This document shows, piece by piece, positions 1-8,590 of a DNA stretch of 64,000 nucleotides (position 1 is the stretch's first letter; each line of letters begins with the position of its first letter). Made by a program: the position numbers and the translations under genes. The notes beneath the pieces are model-generated. The model searched no databases. It was given only the letters and a program-made list of their open reading frames with translations, and had not been told where the DNA came from. Origin of the DNA: Streptomyces sp. NBC_01497 (GTDB taxonomy: Bacteria > Actinomycetota > Actinomycetes > Streptomycetales > Streptomycetaceae). The stretch lies in contig NZ_CP109428.1 in NCBI RefSeq assembly GCF_036250695.1, positions 464,824 to 528,823 on the forward strand, written 5' to 3'.

Positions 1-173
1 GGCCGCTCCCAGCCCCAGTCCCTCACCAACGCGCTCGCCCCCCGCAACACCCACGAGGACTACATGGCGCGGAATGAGCGCCCTCAGGCCGCGAGACGTC
101 CCCTGCCGGGTCAAGGCGGTAGCCCCCAGGGGATGCCAGCAGCGGATCCGCGGGCGGCTCCGGAGGCAGACCC

Positions 174-392
174 ATGGGCGGACGGCCTCCGACCTGGAAA
201 TGCCCCTCGTGCGGCACTGCGACCTCCACTGTGGCGCCGGGATTGGACGGCTACGCTCCCGAGTCGGGCGGCCGGTGCCCGCGCTGCGAACAGCTCCACC
301 GCGAGCTCACCCGGAGCCGCACACAGGCCGGCGTCCTGGCGCGCTTGCGGGCACGCGCGGAGGGACGTCACCCAGCCTCCCCAGAAGCCTGA
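174..392 (+). CDS. Small zinc-ribbon protein
   Basis: A 72-residue protein with two Cys pairs, CPSC near residue 10 and CPRC near residue 35, about 22 residues apart, which is the layout of a zinc ribbon. The C-terminal half is Arg-rich. The ATG is preceded by GGAGG at a normal distance. Another reading frame open from base 1 to 408 could be the 3' end of a gene entering from the left, but its composition is poor. Function is unknown; small zinc ribbons of this kind occur among Streptomyces plasmid genes. Moderate confidence that it is expressed. Confidence 0.45.
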   Translation: MGGRPPTWKCPSCGTATSTVAPGLDGYAPESGGRCPRCEQLHRELTRSRTQAGVLARLRARAEGRHPASPEA

Positions 393-663
393 GATGACGG
401 CGCGTTGAGAGTTCAGTGCCGGCCGGAGGCGCAGTCTGAGGTCGCGTCACCGGCCGGCGAGTGCCCTTTCCGGGGTGCGCACGCGTGAAGCGATCCGGTG
501 GGGCGTTTCCGAGTGTGCCGTACCGCGGGATGATCGCGTGAACGGGCGCGTCACTAAAGCCGCGCGTTGTCTTCAGACCAGGAGAACCAACGCCGACAGA
601 CGAAATCTTCGCCGAGCCGGCATCGGTGATCCGCATGACGCATGTTGCGATATGGGCCGGCCG

Positions 664-1086
664 TCATACGGCAGCCGGCTGCGGCAGTTCCAGCACCCCG
701 GCGATCTTCCGTGCGAGCGCCGCTACGTGGGGTGGCAGATAGCTCTCCAGTGCGTCGACGTCGTCACACAGCCGGGCGCGCAGCGCGTGCAGACATGCCT
801 CGGTGAACAGCCTCTGCTCATCGGGCTCGGACATCAGTCCGCCTTCCGCACACCCCTGGCCCATCGAGAAACCGCATCTGCGCGTCCCGACCGTCCTCGG
901 GGGAAGCGGCGTGCCGAGCATCCCGGCGACCGCCTGCCGGTCCGAATCCCTTGGGCCGGCCGCCCGGCTGCGCTGCTGCCGGGTCTGGAGGTACGAGGCG
1001 AGGGTGTCCAGGGCCAGCCTGAGTGTCGTCCCGTGCACGCGTGGGACGACGAAGGTGAGCCGCTGGTGCTGTGGAAGAAGGAACAT
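664..1086 (-). CDS. Hypothetical protein
   Basis: A minus-strand frame of about 140 residues starting at an ATG at 1086. Two parts look protein-like: an N-terminal hydrophobic and aliphatic stretch (FLLPQHQRLTFVV) and a helical C-terminal part beginning MSEPDEQRLF at 833. The middle is Arg/Gly-rich and looks less natural, so two short genes or a frameshifted one are possible. I do not recognise the family. An overlapping plus-strand frame (475-1389) looks like a shadow. Low confidence. Confidence 0.3.
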   Translation of the reverse strand: MFLLPQHQRLTFVVPRVHGTTLRLALDTLASYLQTRQQRSRAAGPRDSDRQAVAGMLGTPLPPRTVGTRRCGFSMGQGCAEGGLMSEPDEQRLFTEACLHALRARLCDDVDALESYLPPHVAALARKIAGVLELPQPAAV

Positions 1087-1348
1087 GGGACGGCCCTGAC
1101 CCTTTCCCAGTCCTTCCGCTTCGGCCCTCGCCTCGCCGACGAAGTCAACGGGTGGCTCGCCATCGTCGACGCGTCCGGCGTCGCGCCGCGACCCTGGGCA
1201 TGGGCCGAACGGGTCCATCTGAGCCGGTCTGTGGGGGTGGGCCGCTGCGATCGCGATCTTGCCTGGCCCGCCGGGTTATGGTCCGCGTGGAAACGCTCCC
1301 TGAGGCAGTTCCTGCTGCTCCCGCTGGTGTGCTTGGAGGCTCGCAGGT

Positions 1349-2389
1349 ATGCCCCGTTCGTACTGCGGGCCGGCGGACGGGCGACGTGACTTCCTGGCGG
1401 GGCTCCGGTCGCGAGCGGGCGCCCTGCTCGCAGTGGCCGCTGCGGTGCTGAGCTCGTTGGTCATCACCACGCCCGCCGCTGCGGCCGTGCCCAGTTGCAG
1501 CGTCGGGGCTTACGTCACCGACCTCTACGCGGTGGATCCGATCAGGGGCACCGTGAACGCGGACCTGTGGCTGTGGAGCGTATGTCCACGCAAGGACCTT
1601 GCCGCTGTCCAGCGTCTCGAATTCACCAACGCGACGAAGACCATGTTGACAGCGCCTTCCAGCGAGAAGGTGGACGACGAGTACTGGACTCAGGTCAAAG
1701 TGTCCGGGACCTTCCGGCAGGCCCTGGACCTGACGGACTTCCCGTTCGACAAACAGGTCATCCGGATCCAAGTTGAGGAAAACAAGCTGGACAAGTCGCG
1801 ATTCGTCTACCGGGCGGATGTGAAGAACTCCACGTACAACCCCAGGATCCATCCCGCCGACTTCAAGATCACGCAATTCCGGATCGGTGTCGGGGACGCG
1901 CCCTACAGGACGAACTTCGGCGATCCCCGGCTCGAACAAGGAGGAAGCAGCCGCTACTCCCAGCTGATGATCGAGTTCCAGCTCACCCGAGAGGGCATCA
2001 CAAGTTTCGGCAAGCAGATCCTGCCAGTATACGTGGCTTTCCTGGTCGCCCTGATCTCGTTTCTGATCTGGTCGAAGGACAACGAGGTCGCCATGGTCGC
2101 GCGGCTCGGGATCCTCGGCACCGCGCTTTTCACGATCATGCTCAACTTGCGGGCAGTCGACGAGGCGCTGGGCACCTTCCTGAACGTGACGCTGGTCGAA
2201 GAGATCCACTTCATGAGCCTGCTCTACGTACTGATCGGTGTCGCCAACACCGCCTACGTCATGAAGCTGCTGACCGATCCCATGGTCCAACCGGCAGCAC
2301 GGCGCTTCAACAAGCGCATTTTCGCCATCGCGACGGGCCTGTACGTCATCGCCAACATCGTCGTCATCTCCCTCACCGTGTCGTTCTGA
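1349..2389 (+). CDS. Pentameric ligand-gated ion channel homologue
   Basis: A 346-residue membrane protein resembling the bacterial Cys-loop receptor family (GLIC/ELIC type). Residues 1-45 form a signal peptide with an AAAA cleavage region. Residues 46-230 form the beta-rich extracellular ligand-binding domain, which includes the family signature DFPFDKQ near residue 133, the region that pairs the loop with the membrane. Four hydrophobic helices follow: roughly 231-247, 255-272, 290-307 and 325-345. Two Cys residues (CSVG, SVCP) sit in the N-terminal domain. The predicted role is a cation- or anion-selective channel in the plasma membrane opened by an extracellular ligand or protons. Such homologues are scattered in bacteria and uncommon in actinomycetes. 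No partner gene is evident. Confidence 0.82.
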   Translation: MPRSYCGPADGRRDFLAGLRSRAGALLAVAAAVLSSLVITTPAAAAVPSCSVGAYVTDLYAVDPIRGTVNADLWLWSVCPRKDLAAVQRLEFTNATKTMLTAPSSEKVDDEYWTQVKVSGTFRQALDLTDFPFDKQVIRIQVEENKLDKSRFVYRADVKNSTYNPRIHPADFKITQFRIGVGDAPYRTNFGDPRLEQGGSSRYSQLMIEFQLTREGITSFGKQILPVYVAFLVALISFLIWSKDNEVAMVARLGILGTALFTIMLNLRAVDEALGTFLNVTLVEEIHFMSLLYVLIGVANTAYVMKLLTDPMVQPAARRFNKRIFAIATGLYVIANIVVISLTVSF

Positions 2390-2401
2390 GTCCGTGCACT
2401 G

Positions 2402-3033
2402 CTCGGCGGGCACACCAGCTGGGAGGCGTACTGCCGGGCGGAGCCCGGCATCTCCCGCGCGCAGGCCTACCTGCTCCTGGACGTCGCCCGCGCCCTGGCT
2501 GCGATCCACGACGCGGTGGCCCGCTCCGAGGCGTCTCGCACGCGAGACACCGACTCGGCCACCGCGGCTGTGCTCGACTTCGGCCTGTCCCAGCGCGCCC
2601 CGGTCGCCGTGGCCGGCCTCACGGAAACCGTCGCGGATCTGATCACCCGTCGTCCCGCCACGCTCGTCGGCAGCGGCCTGCGCGGCCTCGATGCGCCCGC
2701 AGTCCGCGCGGTGGTCCGCCAAGCCGTCCGCGACACCCACACCGCCCCGCCCCGCCGCCCGCCGAAGGGCCGGCCGATGCGACCCTCGCCGCACTGCACC
2801 GCACGGTCGACGACCTCACTTCGGGCAGCCACCCGATCGGGGAGCTGCTTCTCGAAGTCGCGCCGGCCTACCTGTCCGATGCCGACGCGGCCCACACGCT
2901 CGCCCCACTGTGCGAAGAGATCGGCGAAGAGCTTGACCACGGCCTCGCCGCCCGCCGCTACGCCATGACCGGCGACCGCCGCGCCCTACACGGCACCGTC
3001 CTGTATGAACGCCTCGCTCACAGGCAGGCCTGA
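2402..3033 (+). pseudogene. Truncated, frameshifted plasmid protein
   Basis: Two frames together encode one protein. The first frame (about 2402-2760) reads HTSWEAYCRAEPGISRAQAY, a helix-turn-helix-like segment familiar from Streptomyces accessory proteins. The second frame (about 2780-3033) ends RALHGTVLYERLAHRQA and stop. There is no start codon at the 5' end, so the gene is both 5'-truncated (right after the channel gene) and frameshifted near 2770. Probably an inactive regulator or replication-associated protein; the exact function is unknown. Confidence 0.5.
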
Positions 3034-3115
3034 TCACGGCCATTCCTGTGTGCCTTTTTGGCCGTTGTGCTGGAATCGTCCGCGCGGTCGGAGGTCTGGC
3101 CGTCGCTATCCGTGC

Positions 3116-3331
3116 GTGCTGAAGTCTCCCGGACGCCTCGTCCTCACCGCCGTCGCTGCACTGACCGCCCTCTCCCTCACCAGTTGCAGCACGGACTCAC
3201 CGCCGCAGCAGTCCACCCGGCTTCAAAAGGCCGCGGGTCTCAACGCCAAGATCGACGCTGTGAAGAAAAGGCTGAGCCCGAGCGACCCGCCGCTACGGAT
3301 TGTGGTGGACACCGCCTTCACTCAGCGCTGA
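3116..3331 (+). CDS. Small lipoprotein
   Basis: A 71-residue product from a GTG start at 3116. It has a lysine/arginine start, a hydrophobic core (LVLTAVAALTALSL) and a lipobox LTSC at the end of the signal peptide, so it should be lipidated and held on the outer face of the membrane. The mature part is short and charged (KIDAVKKRLSPSD). A strong terminator follows directly. Function unknown; similar tiny lipoproteins are common in Streptomyces. Confidence 0.5.
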   Translation: MLKSPGRLVLTAVAALTALSLTSCSTDSPPQQSTRLQKAAGLNAKIDAVKKRLSPSDPPLRIVVDTAFTQR

Positions 3332-3357
3332 ACCACCCGGCTCTTCCCTTGCGGGAG

Positions 3358-3403
3358 CGGCCGACCCCTCAGCCCACCCACCGGCGGGCTGAGGGGTCGG
3401 CCG
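3358..3403 (+). terminator. Strong intrinsic terminator
   Basis: GGCCGACCCCTCAGCCC pairs with GGGCTGAGGGGTCGGCC across a short loop, directly after the lipoprotein stop. It can serve both the lipoprotein gene and the convergent pseudogene that ends at 3466. Confidence 0.8.
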
Positions 3404-3465
3404 GCCGAAAGCTCGACAGATGTCTGCCCGTCATGCAATCGAGGCTGGCGTTCGGACGGCCACTG

Positions 3466-4080
3466 TCACTGGACGTGGTTGGTCTCGATGCTGTCGTCGA
3501 TCCGGAACGTGATGCCCGTCGTCTTGCCGGCTTCGGCGTCTGGATCAACGAGATCGACGAAGTCCACGAGCTTCCTGTAGAGCCGATTGCTACAAGCGGA
3601 TGTGGTCGCATCGTCCACTACTGACCCCGCCTGCAACGAAACGAGCAGCTGGGCCAGATTGTGACCGGAAAGGATCACCTTCTGCATGCCATTCTGGCGT
3701 CCGCCCTCTGTCAGCTTGGTGATCCTCCCGTCCGGAAGGTTTGGGTTCTGTGTGAACTTGTCCTCGTAAGTTGGACAGCGGGTTCCGGTAATTGAGCGGG
3801 TGACGCTGTCAGTCCAGGTCGGCTTCCAGGTGCCGAACGCGAGGATTGCCATGAAGGTCCACGTGTCCTCATGGCAGACCAAGGTCAGATAGGAGACGCC
3901 AGTGGCCACCTTGAGGTTCTCGTTGTGCACTGCAAGGTCGACGGCGTTGTCTGCGAGGGCTTTCTCGCGTGCCGCCCAGTCCTCTTCCAGCCAGTGCTTC
4001 TCTTGCTGCCAACGGTCAAGAGCGATCTGCCGCTCCAGCGCCTTGCCCGCCCGGTACTCCTCGCGCTATGTCTTGAGCAT
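3466..4080 (-). pseudogene. Hypothetical protein interrupted by an amber codon
   Basis: The frame from 3930 down to 3466 encodes about 154 residues of natural composition (TLVCHEDTWTFMAILAFGTW near its start). The same frame continues upstream through a helical, charged region (ALERQIALDRWQQEKHWLEE) to an ATG at 4080. In that frame codon 5 is TAG (4066-4068). Either a point mutation inactivated the gene or translation starts inside at GTG 3930. Family not recognised. DNA here is less GC-rich than the surroundings. Confidence 0.5.
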
Positions 4081-4400
4081 CCACTCTCCCCATCACTGAA
4101 AGTGCAAAGAGTATGCCTGTCCGTGTCCAGGGTCGGTAGTGCACCCTAAGCCGGAGGCAGGCGCGATCGGCTCTGTAGGGCGCCCACCTGCAGGGGCGGG
4201 CCGCTCGTCGACAACTTAAGTGGCCGGCACCCTCAGTCCGCCCGAAGGCGGGTGACGCGGGTGCCGGCCGACCCAAGACACCACCCCAAGGGGCGTGTGC
4301 TCGCCCCGCAGGTTGTCGCCCCCCGGCCGGTAGGTGAACCTGTAGTGTTGTTTTCTCGACACGTTTTCCGGTGGAGTGCCGGACGCGGGAGGCCCTGAAA

Positions 4401-5408
4401 ATGATCCGTGCCGGACGCCGGCACCTGGTGCGCACTCTGGCCGACATCGCCGCGCAGCAGGACGTTGCTCTACAGACCCTGCTCAACACCCGCCAGCACC
4501 AGGCGGAGGGCTTCCCCGCGCCGTTGAACGCGGGCCGCACCCGGCTCTACGACGGAGAGCAGATTGACGCGTTCCTGGCCAGGCGCCCGGTGCCGCCGCT
4601 GCCGGCGAGCGATGAGGAGGAGGACCTCCTGGACCGTCAGGAGGCCGCCGCGCTGCGCGGGGTGGAGCCGTACCAGTGGGACACCCGCAAGAAGAACCCG
4701 GCCGTGGCCGAGCACCTGGTCCTCATCCATGGTGTCGAGCACTGGCCCCGCCACGTCGTACGCGACCACACCCCCACGCCGCGACGGCACGCCGGTGGGG
4801 GCGGGGGTGGCCGGCCCACCGGCGCAGGCGACCAGGTCCCGCGCGATCAACTGCACGCGCGCGTCGCGCAGCTCCTGGACGACGACCCCCACCTCACCGC
4901 GGCCGGCGTCACCGACAGGCTCGGCGTGCACCGCAACACCGCCCAGAGCGCGCTGACTCAGCTCCGCGCGGAACGCATGGCCGACCGCATGCAGGAGCGC
5001 GAGCTGAATACCGCGCAGGCCGCCACAGACCTCGGCTACCCGCCCGGCCTGACCCGCCGCGCCGCCGTGCGAGCCGAGGCGGTCCTGCGCGGCCGCCAGG
5101 TGCTGCCGTACCTCGCCGACGTCGCCCAGGCGCTCCACACGCAAGGGTGGACGTCGTCCGGCACCGCGCCGGCCGTTCAGTACCCCGACAACGTCTGCGT
5201 CGCGGTGCTCGTGCTGGATGCGCCCGCGGCGCCGGCCCCGGCCTTGGCGTGGTCCGAGCAGCACGGCTGGCGCACCGCGACCTCCCGCCGCCACCCCCTC
5301 GGACGGGGCGCAGCACGGCCCCCGCCCGGCGACGGCGTATGCCACCTCGCCACCGGCATCACCCCCGCCCCCGCCGCCCTCGTCCAGGCGCTGTACACCA
5401 CCGGCTGA
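4401..5408 (+). CDS. DUF6292-like plasmid protein with N-terminal DNA-binding region
   Basis: About 335 residues. The N-terminal ~70 residues look like a helix-turn-helix/excisionase-type domain (LADIAAQQDV ... RTRLYDGEQIDAFLA). The middle has a second winged-helix-like segment (AAGVTDRLGVHRNTAQSAL). The C-terminal ~110 residues, from YLADVAQALHTQGW to ALAWSEQHGW and beyond, match my memory of the DUF6292 family found in Streptomyces accessory regions. The ATG at 4401 is chosen because GGGAGG lies 11 bases upstream; an earlier in-frame GTG at 4371 is possible. Likely a DNA-binding accessory or plasmid maintenance protein; exact role unknown. Confidence 0.6.
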   Translation: MIRAGRRHLVRTLADIAAQQDVALQTLLNTRQHQAEGFPAPLNAGRTRLYDGEQIDAFLARRPVPPLPASDEEEDLLDRQEAAALRGVEPYQWDTRKKNPAVAEHLVLIHGVEHWPRHVVRDHTPTPRRHAGGGGGGRPTGAGDQVPRDQLHARVAQLLDDDPHLTAAGVTDRLGVHRNTAQSALTQLRAERMADRMQERELNTAQAATDLGYPPGLTRRAAVRAEAVLRGRQVLPYLADVAQALHTQGWTSSGTAPAVQYPDNVCVAVLVLDAPAAPAPALAWSEQHGWRTATSRRHPLGRGAARPPPGDGVCHLATGITPAPAALVQALYTTG

Positions 5409-5758
5409 CCCAACCCGCCCCACCGCGCACCGCCTGGGCCCCCAGGACCCCCTGGGGGCCCGCGGCATGCCCGCACCAGCACACCCGGGACCCCAGGGCG
5501 CGCCGGAAGGCCAACACGGCGCAGGGCCGCGACCGGGCGGGGCGCAGCAGCGGGCAGGGCGCGGACCGCCCCGTCGAAGTGAAGTTCCCTCAGCGGGGAG
5601 CGGCCGCGCCGGGGCCTGGCCGCTCCATATGGGTTGACCTGCGTAAACGTTCCCTCATAGGTAGATCAGTAAGCAAGTTAGAGATGCACTTGTCTTATTG
5701 GTCGATAGCAACATCCGACCAACACCCAAGACCACCAACGCACTTGAAGGGGATACCC
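5409..5758. other. Intergenic region with AT-rich promoter-like stretch
   Basis: No convincing gene. The first two thirds are GC-rich. From about 5640 to 5720 the base composition becomes AT-rich (around TAAGCAAGTTAGAGATGC), as expected for the promoter of the DUF3846-type gene that begins at 5759. Confidence 0.4.
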
Positions 5759-6070
5759 ATGCTCGCAACCAACCTCGCCCTCGTCATCCGCCCCGACGCC
5801 ACGTTCGACGTCATCGACTGGCCCGCCGACGGCGCCACCCTGCGCACCCTCTACACCGCGCTCAACTGCGACTACGTCGACATGGTCGACGTATCCCCCG
5901 AGCTGTCCATGTGGCTGGACGACAGCGGAATCACCATCGGATCCCCCGTCAACATCCCCGCCACCAACCACCGAGGCGACACCATCGGCCTCACTCGCGA
6001 ACAGTGCGACATGGTCCTCGGAATCATCGGAATCGAAACCCCGACCATCCCGCACCAGCACACCAAGTAA
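5759..6070 (+). CDS. DUF3846-like protein
   Basis: 103 residues. It opens with a strand of the form LALVIRPDATFDVIDWP, then a helix that includes LRTLYTALNCDYVDMV, then the MWLDDSG turn. This is the pattern of DUF3846 proteins of actinobacterial plasmids and phages. AAGGGG lies 7 bases before the ATG. The next gene, also phage/plasmid-like, follows on the same strand. The biochemical function of the family is not known to me. Confidence 0.6.
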   Translation: MLATNLALVIRPDATFDVIDWPADGATLRTLYTALNCDYVDMVDVSPELSMWLDDSGITIGSPVNIPATNHRGDTIGLTREQCDMVLGIIGIETPTIPHQHTK

Positions 6071-6261
6071 CTCCCCAATCCCCGGCGGCCGGGGAGACGA
6101 ACTCCCCCGACCGCCCGGCCGCCACACGCCCCCAGCGCCTCACAGCGGCCCGTCGGATGAACTCTCCGGTCCCCTTCTCCCCGCGCGCCAACAGCCCGAG
6201 TCGAGCCGCCCCATGGGCCCGCTCCTCGCCCCCGCGCCCCTCACACGCCCAAGGAACCCCT

Positions 6262-6815
6262 GTGATCCCGGTCAAGAGCACCGAAGAGCAGCGCGACGCC
6301 TACACGCGAGCGATCACCAGCACGTTGGACGCCGCCCCGCCGGACCAAAAGCGGCGCGGACGCGAGCGGTACGCCACGGCCCATCAATTCGCGGTCGGGA
6401 TCTCCAAGGGAGCCACCTCGAAAGGCGCGGGAGTTCTCGCCGCACTGTCCGCCAACAAGTCATGGCGCAGAATTACAGGCTCGCCCGAAAGGCATTCATG
6501 GAGGGCACGGCAAGCGGACACGTCCGCGACGCGGTCACGAAAGCCAACCGCATCATGGCCGGTACCGGCCCCACCGAAGTTCTCCCCATGCACATCAAAA
6601 CGGGATACTTCTATGTGTGCATCGCCAACCCCGAAGACGGGCAAGCGGCAGTGATTGGCCGTCACGCGCACGACATCGCCGTAAGAGAGATCTACGGCCA
6701 AAGGGAAAGGGGGCTCGGCGAACTCGGGCGCTACAACGTACTGGCCGACTGCTACCGAGCCGCCACACGAGAAATCGGAGAGGTACCCAGCAAAGTTCAG
6801 GCCGTCACGCCGGCA
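6262..6815 (+). pseudogene. Phage/plasmid DUF7178-like gene, frameshifted and cut by an IS
   Basis: The N-terminal part (GTG at 6262, IPVKSTEEQRDAYTRA) and the C-terminal part (KANRIMAGTGPTEVLP, then IGRHAHDIAVREIYG and GRYNVLADCYRAA) lie in different frames joined near 6465. The C-terminal signature HAHDIAV with GRYNVLADCYRAA recalls a small family of actinophage and plasmid proteins. After VQAVT the expected ending is lost and IS3-like DNA begins, so the gene is both frameshifted and 3'-truncated. Confidence 0.55.
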
Positions 6816-6849
6816 GCGCACATCGAGCTGAAGGCCCCCTCGTACCGTG

Positions 6850-8118
6850 GAGTCCGTGATACCAGGGGAAACAGAGGTTCATAGGGTCCGAGCAGCAGAA
6901 GTACGACGCCGAGTTTCGTGAGGGTGCTGTACGCATCGTGATCGAGACGGGCAAGCCGATCCCGGAGGTCGCCGAAGACCCGGGTGCTCATCCGGGGATG
7001 CTGCCCGCTGGGTCTCGCGCTGGAGGAGGAATGGATCGGCCTCCTCGGACCGGCCCGCGCCCGCCGCTTCGGGCGGCCGACTGCGGGAAGGCGAACGCGC
7101 TGAGCTGGAGCGGTTGCATCGCGAGATGGGTGAAAGGAACGCGAGCTGGAGATGGGGCGTGATGTCTTCAAACAGTGCATGGCCTTGTGGGTGAAGTAGC
7201 TGCCGCGGACCCGGCCCGGCTGGCCGGGGTGATCAGCGGCTGCAAGGCCGGGCAGAACATTCCGCACGCCGTGTCCTGCCGCGTGCTGGGCGTGCGCCAG
7301 TCGCGGTTCTACAAGTGGAAGGACAAGCCTGTCACCGCCCGCGAGGTGCGGCGAGGACAGCTGGCCGACGCCATCCGGCGCGTCTTCGACGCCTCGGGCG
7401 GCACCCACGGCTCACCGAAAGCGTGGATCACGCTCGCCCGGGAGGGATGGCGCATCTCGGTGAACACCGTCGCGAAGACCATGGCAGAGCTCGGTCTGGC
7501 CGGACGGAAGGTCCGCCGACGCCGCGGTCTCACCCGCCCGGGCCGGCGGGCCGCGGCACCGGACTTCGTGCGCTACGACGCCCCGGACCAGGTAGGGGCC
7601 GGCGACATGACCGAGATCGTCACAAGTGAGGGCAACCTGTACCTCGCCACGGTGATCGATGTGTTCTCAGGTCGTCTGCTCGGCTACGCGATGGGTGCCC
7701 ATCGCGATGCCGAACTCGTCCTGGCCTCAATGCACATGGCCGCCGCCACCCGCGGCGGAGACGTGAAAGGCGTGATCTTTCACAGCAGAGGCAGCGAGTA
7801 CGTCTCCCGCCACTTCAAGCGGGCCTGCCGGAAACTCGGCGTGACCCAGTCCATGGGACGCGTCGGGTCGTGCTTCGACAACGCCGTCAGCCAGGCGTTC
7901 AACAGCGTACTCAAGGTCGAGTACGTCCACCGGCGCACCTTCGCCACCCGCACCGAAGCCCGGCTGAAGATCACCACATGGATCACCGGCTCCTACAACA
8001 CCCGCCGACTACACGGCGTATGCGGATACCGCAGCCCAATCGACTACGAAAACAATCACCAGACCGGCTCCGACCTTGAGCTGGCCGCATAGAAGAACTC
8101 CACACTTCGAGGGGATTG
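6850..8118 (+). mobile_element. Decayed IS3-family element
   Basis: Contains an orfA remnant from about 6885 (QQKYDAEFREGAVRIVIETG, an IS3 OrfA N terminus) that frameshifts after about 45 codons, and an orfB at 7175-8092. Exact terminal repeats were not resolved. The left boundary is placed where the DUF7178-like gene breaks off, and the right where an ISAs1 fragment begins. Both open reading frames appear inactivated. Confidence 0.6.
7175..8092 (+). pseudogene. IS3 transposase OrfB with lost catalytic residues
   Basis: About 300 residues with the integrase core of IS3 OrfB: first aspartate in GAGDMTEI, second region FHSRGSEYVS, third region DNAVSQAFNSVLK. In active enzymes the second motif reads HSDRGS and the third carries Glu (AEAF). 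Here the second Asp is deleted and the Glu is Gln, so two of the three catalytic acids are missing. Otherwise the frame is open, suggesting slow decay. It would normally be made as an OrfAB fusion. Confidence 0.7.
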
Positions 8119-8284
8119 ACACGAGGACCGCTCCCAGGGCCGCACCGGCAACGCGCCCCGCGTCATGGCCGGCCTCCGCAACACCGTGATCACCCTGCTG
8201 CGTCTCCACGGCCACCACAACATCGCGCCGCCCTACGGCATCACGCCCGTGACACCGACCGACCCGTCAGCCCCTTCCTGGCCG
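8119..8284 (+). pseudogene. ISAs1-family transposase C-terminal fragment
   Basis: About 55 codons reading EDRSQGRTGNAPRVMAGLRN then TVITLLRLHGHHNIA. This is the C terminus of an ISAs1-type (H-repeat) transposase. A homologous fragment on the other strand lies at 42823-43220. Only the end of the gene remains, abutting the IS3 remnant. Confidence 0.6.
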
Positions 8285-8395
8285 CATGATCAACAGCTTG
8301 CCGGGGCCCTGACCCGCAACATCCCCACCCCGGGGGCTGAACCGCACCAGCCAACACCAACGTCGTACCAGAAAAGAGTCCACCCATCCCCGACT

Positions 8396-8554
8396 CAAGC
8401 GTTGTCCCGTAACTCAGGGCATGAAGTCGGCGGGTCACCACAGGCAGATCCGATTGTCCGATCGTGCCCCAAATCACGGCCTCAACCCGATCCTGATCAA
8501 GTAGGTCGAACCCGACAGTGGTAAGGGCTGTCCAGAGTTACAGAACAGCCCTTA
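8396..8554. repeat. MITE copy 1 (~159 bp)
   Basis: A non-coding stretch bounded by imperfect inverted ends: left GTTGTCCCGTAACTC, right reverse complement TAAGGGCTGTTCTGTAACTC. The same ends and almost the same length occur at 27930-28087 and 46782-46941. No open frame inside. This copy has the most diverged left end. Confidence 0.6.
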
Positions 8555-8590
8555 ACAAACCAGCCCCCACCTACACGAAAGGCAAACCCC

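Noticed and set aside
475..1389. A 304-codon plus-strand frame
   Set aside because: No protein-like segments and it overlaps the start of the channel gene; treated as chance.
4676..6070. A 464-codon plus-strand frame
   Set aside because: Mostly Arg/Pro shadow of the DUF6292-like gene; only its last 103 codons are real and are annotated separately.
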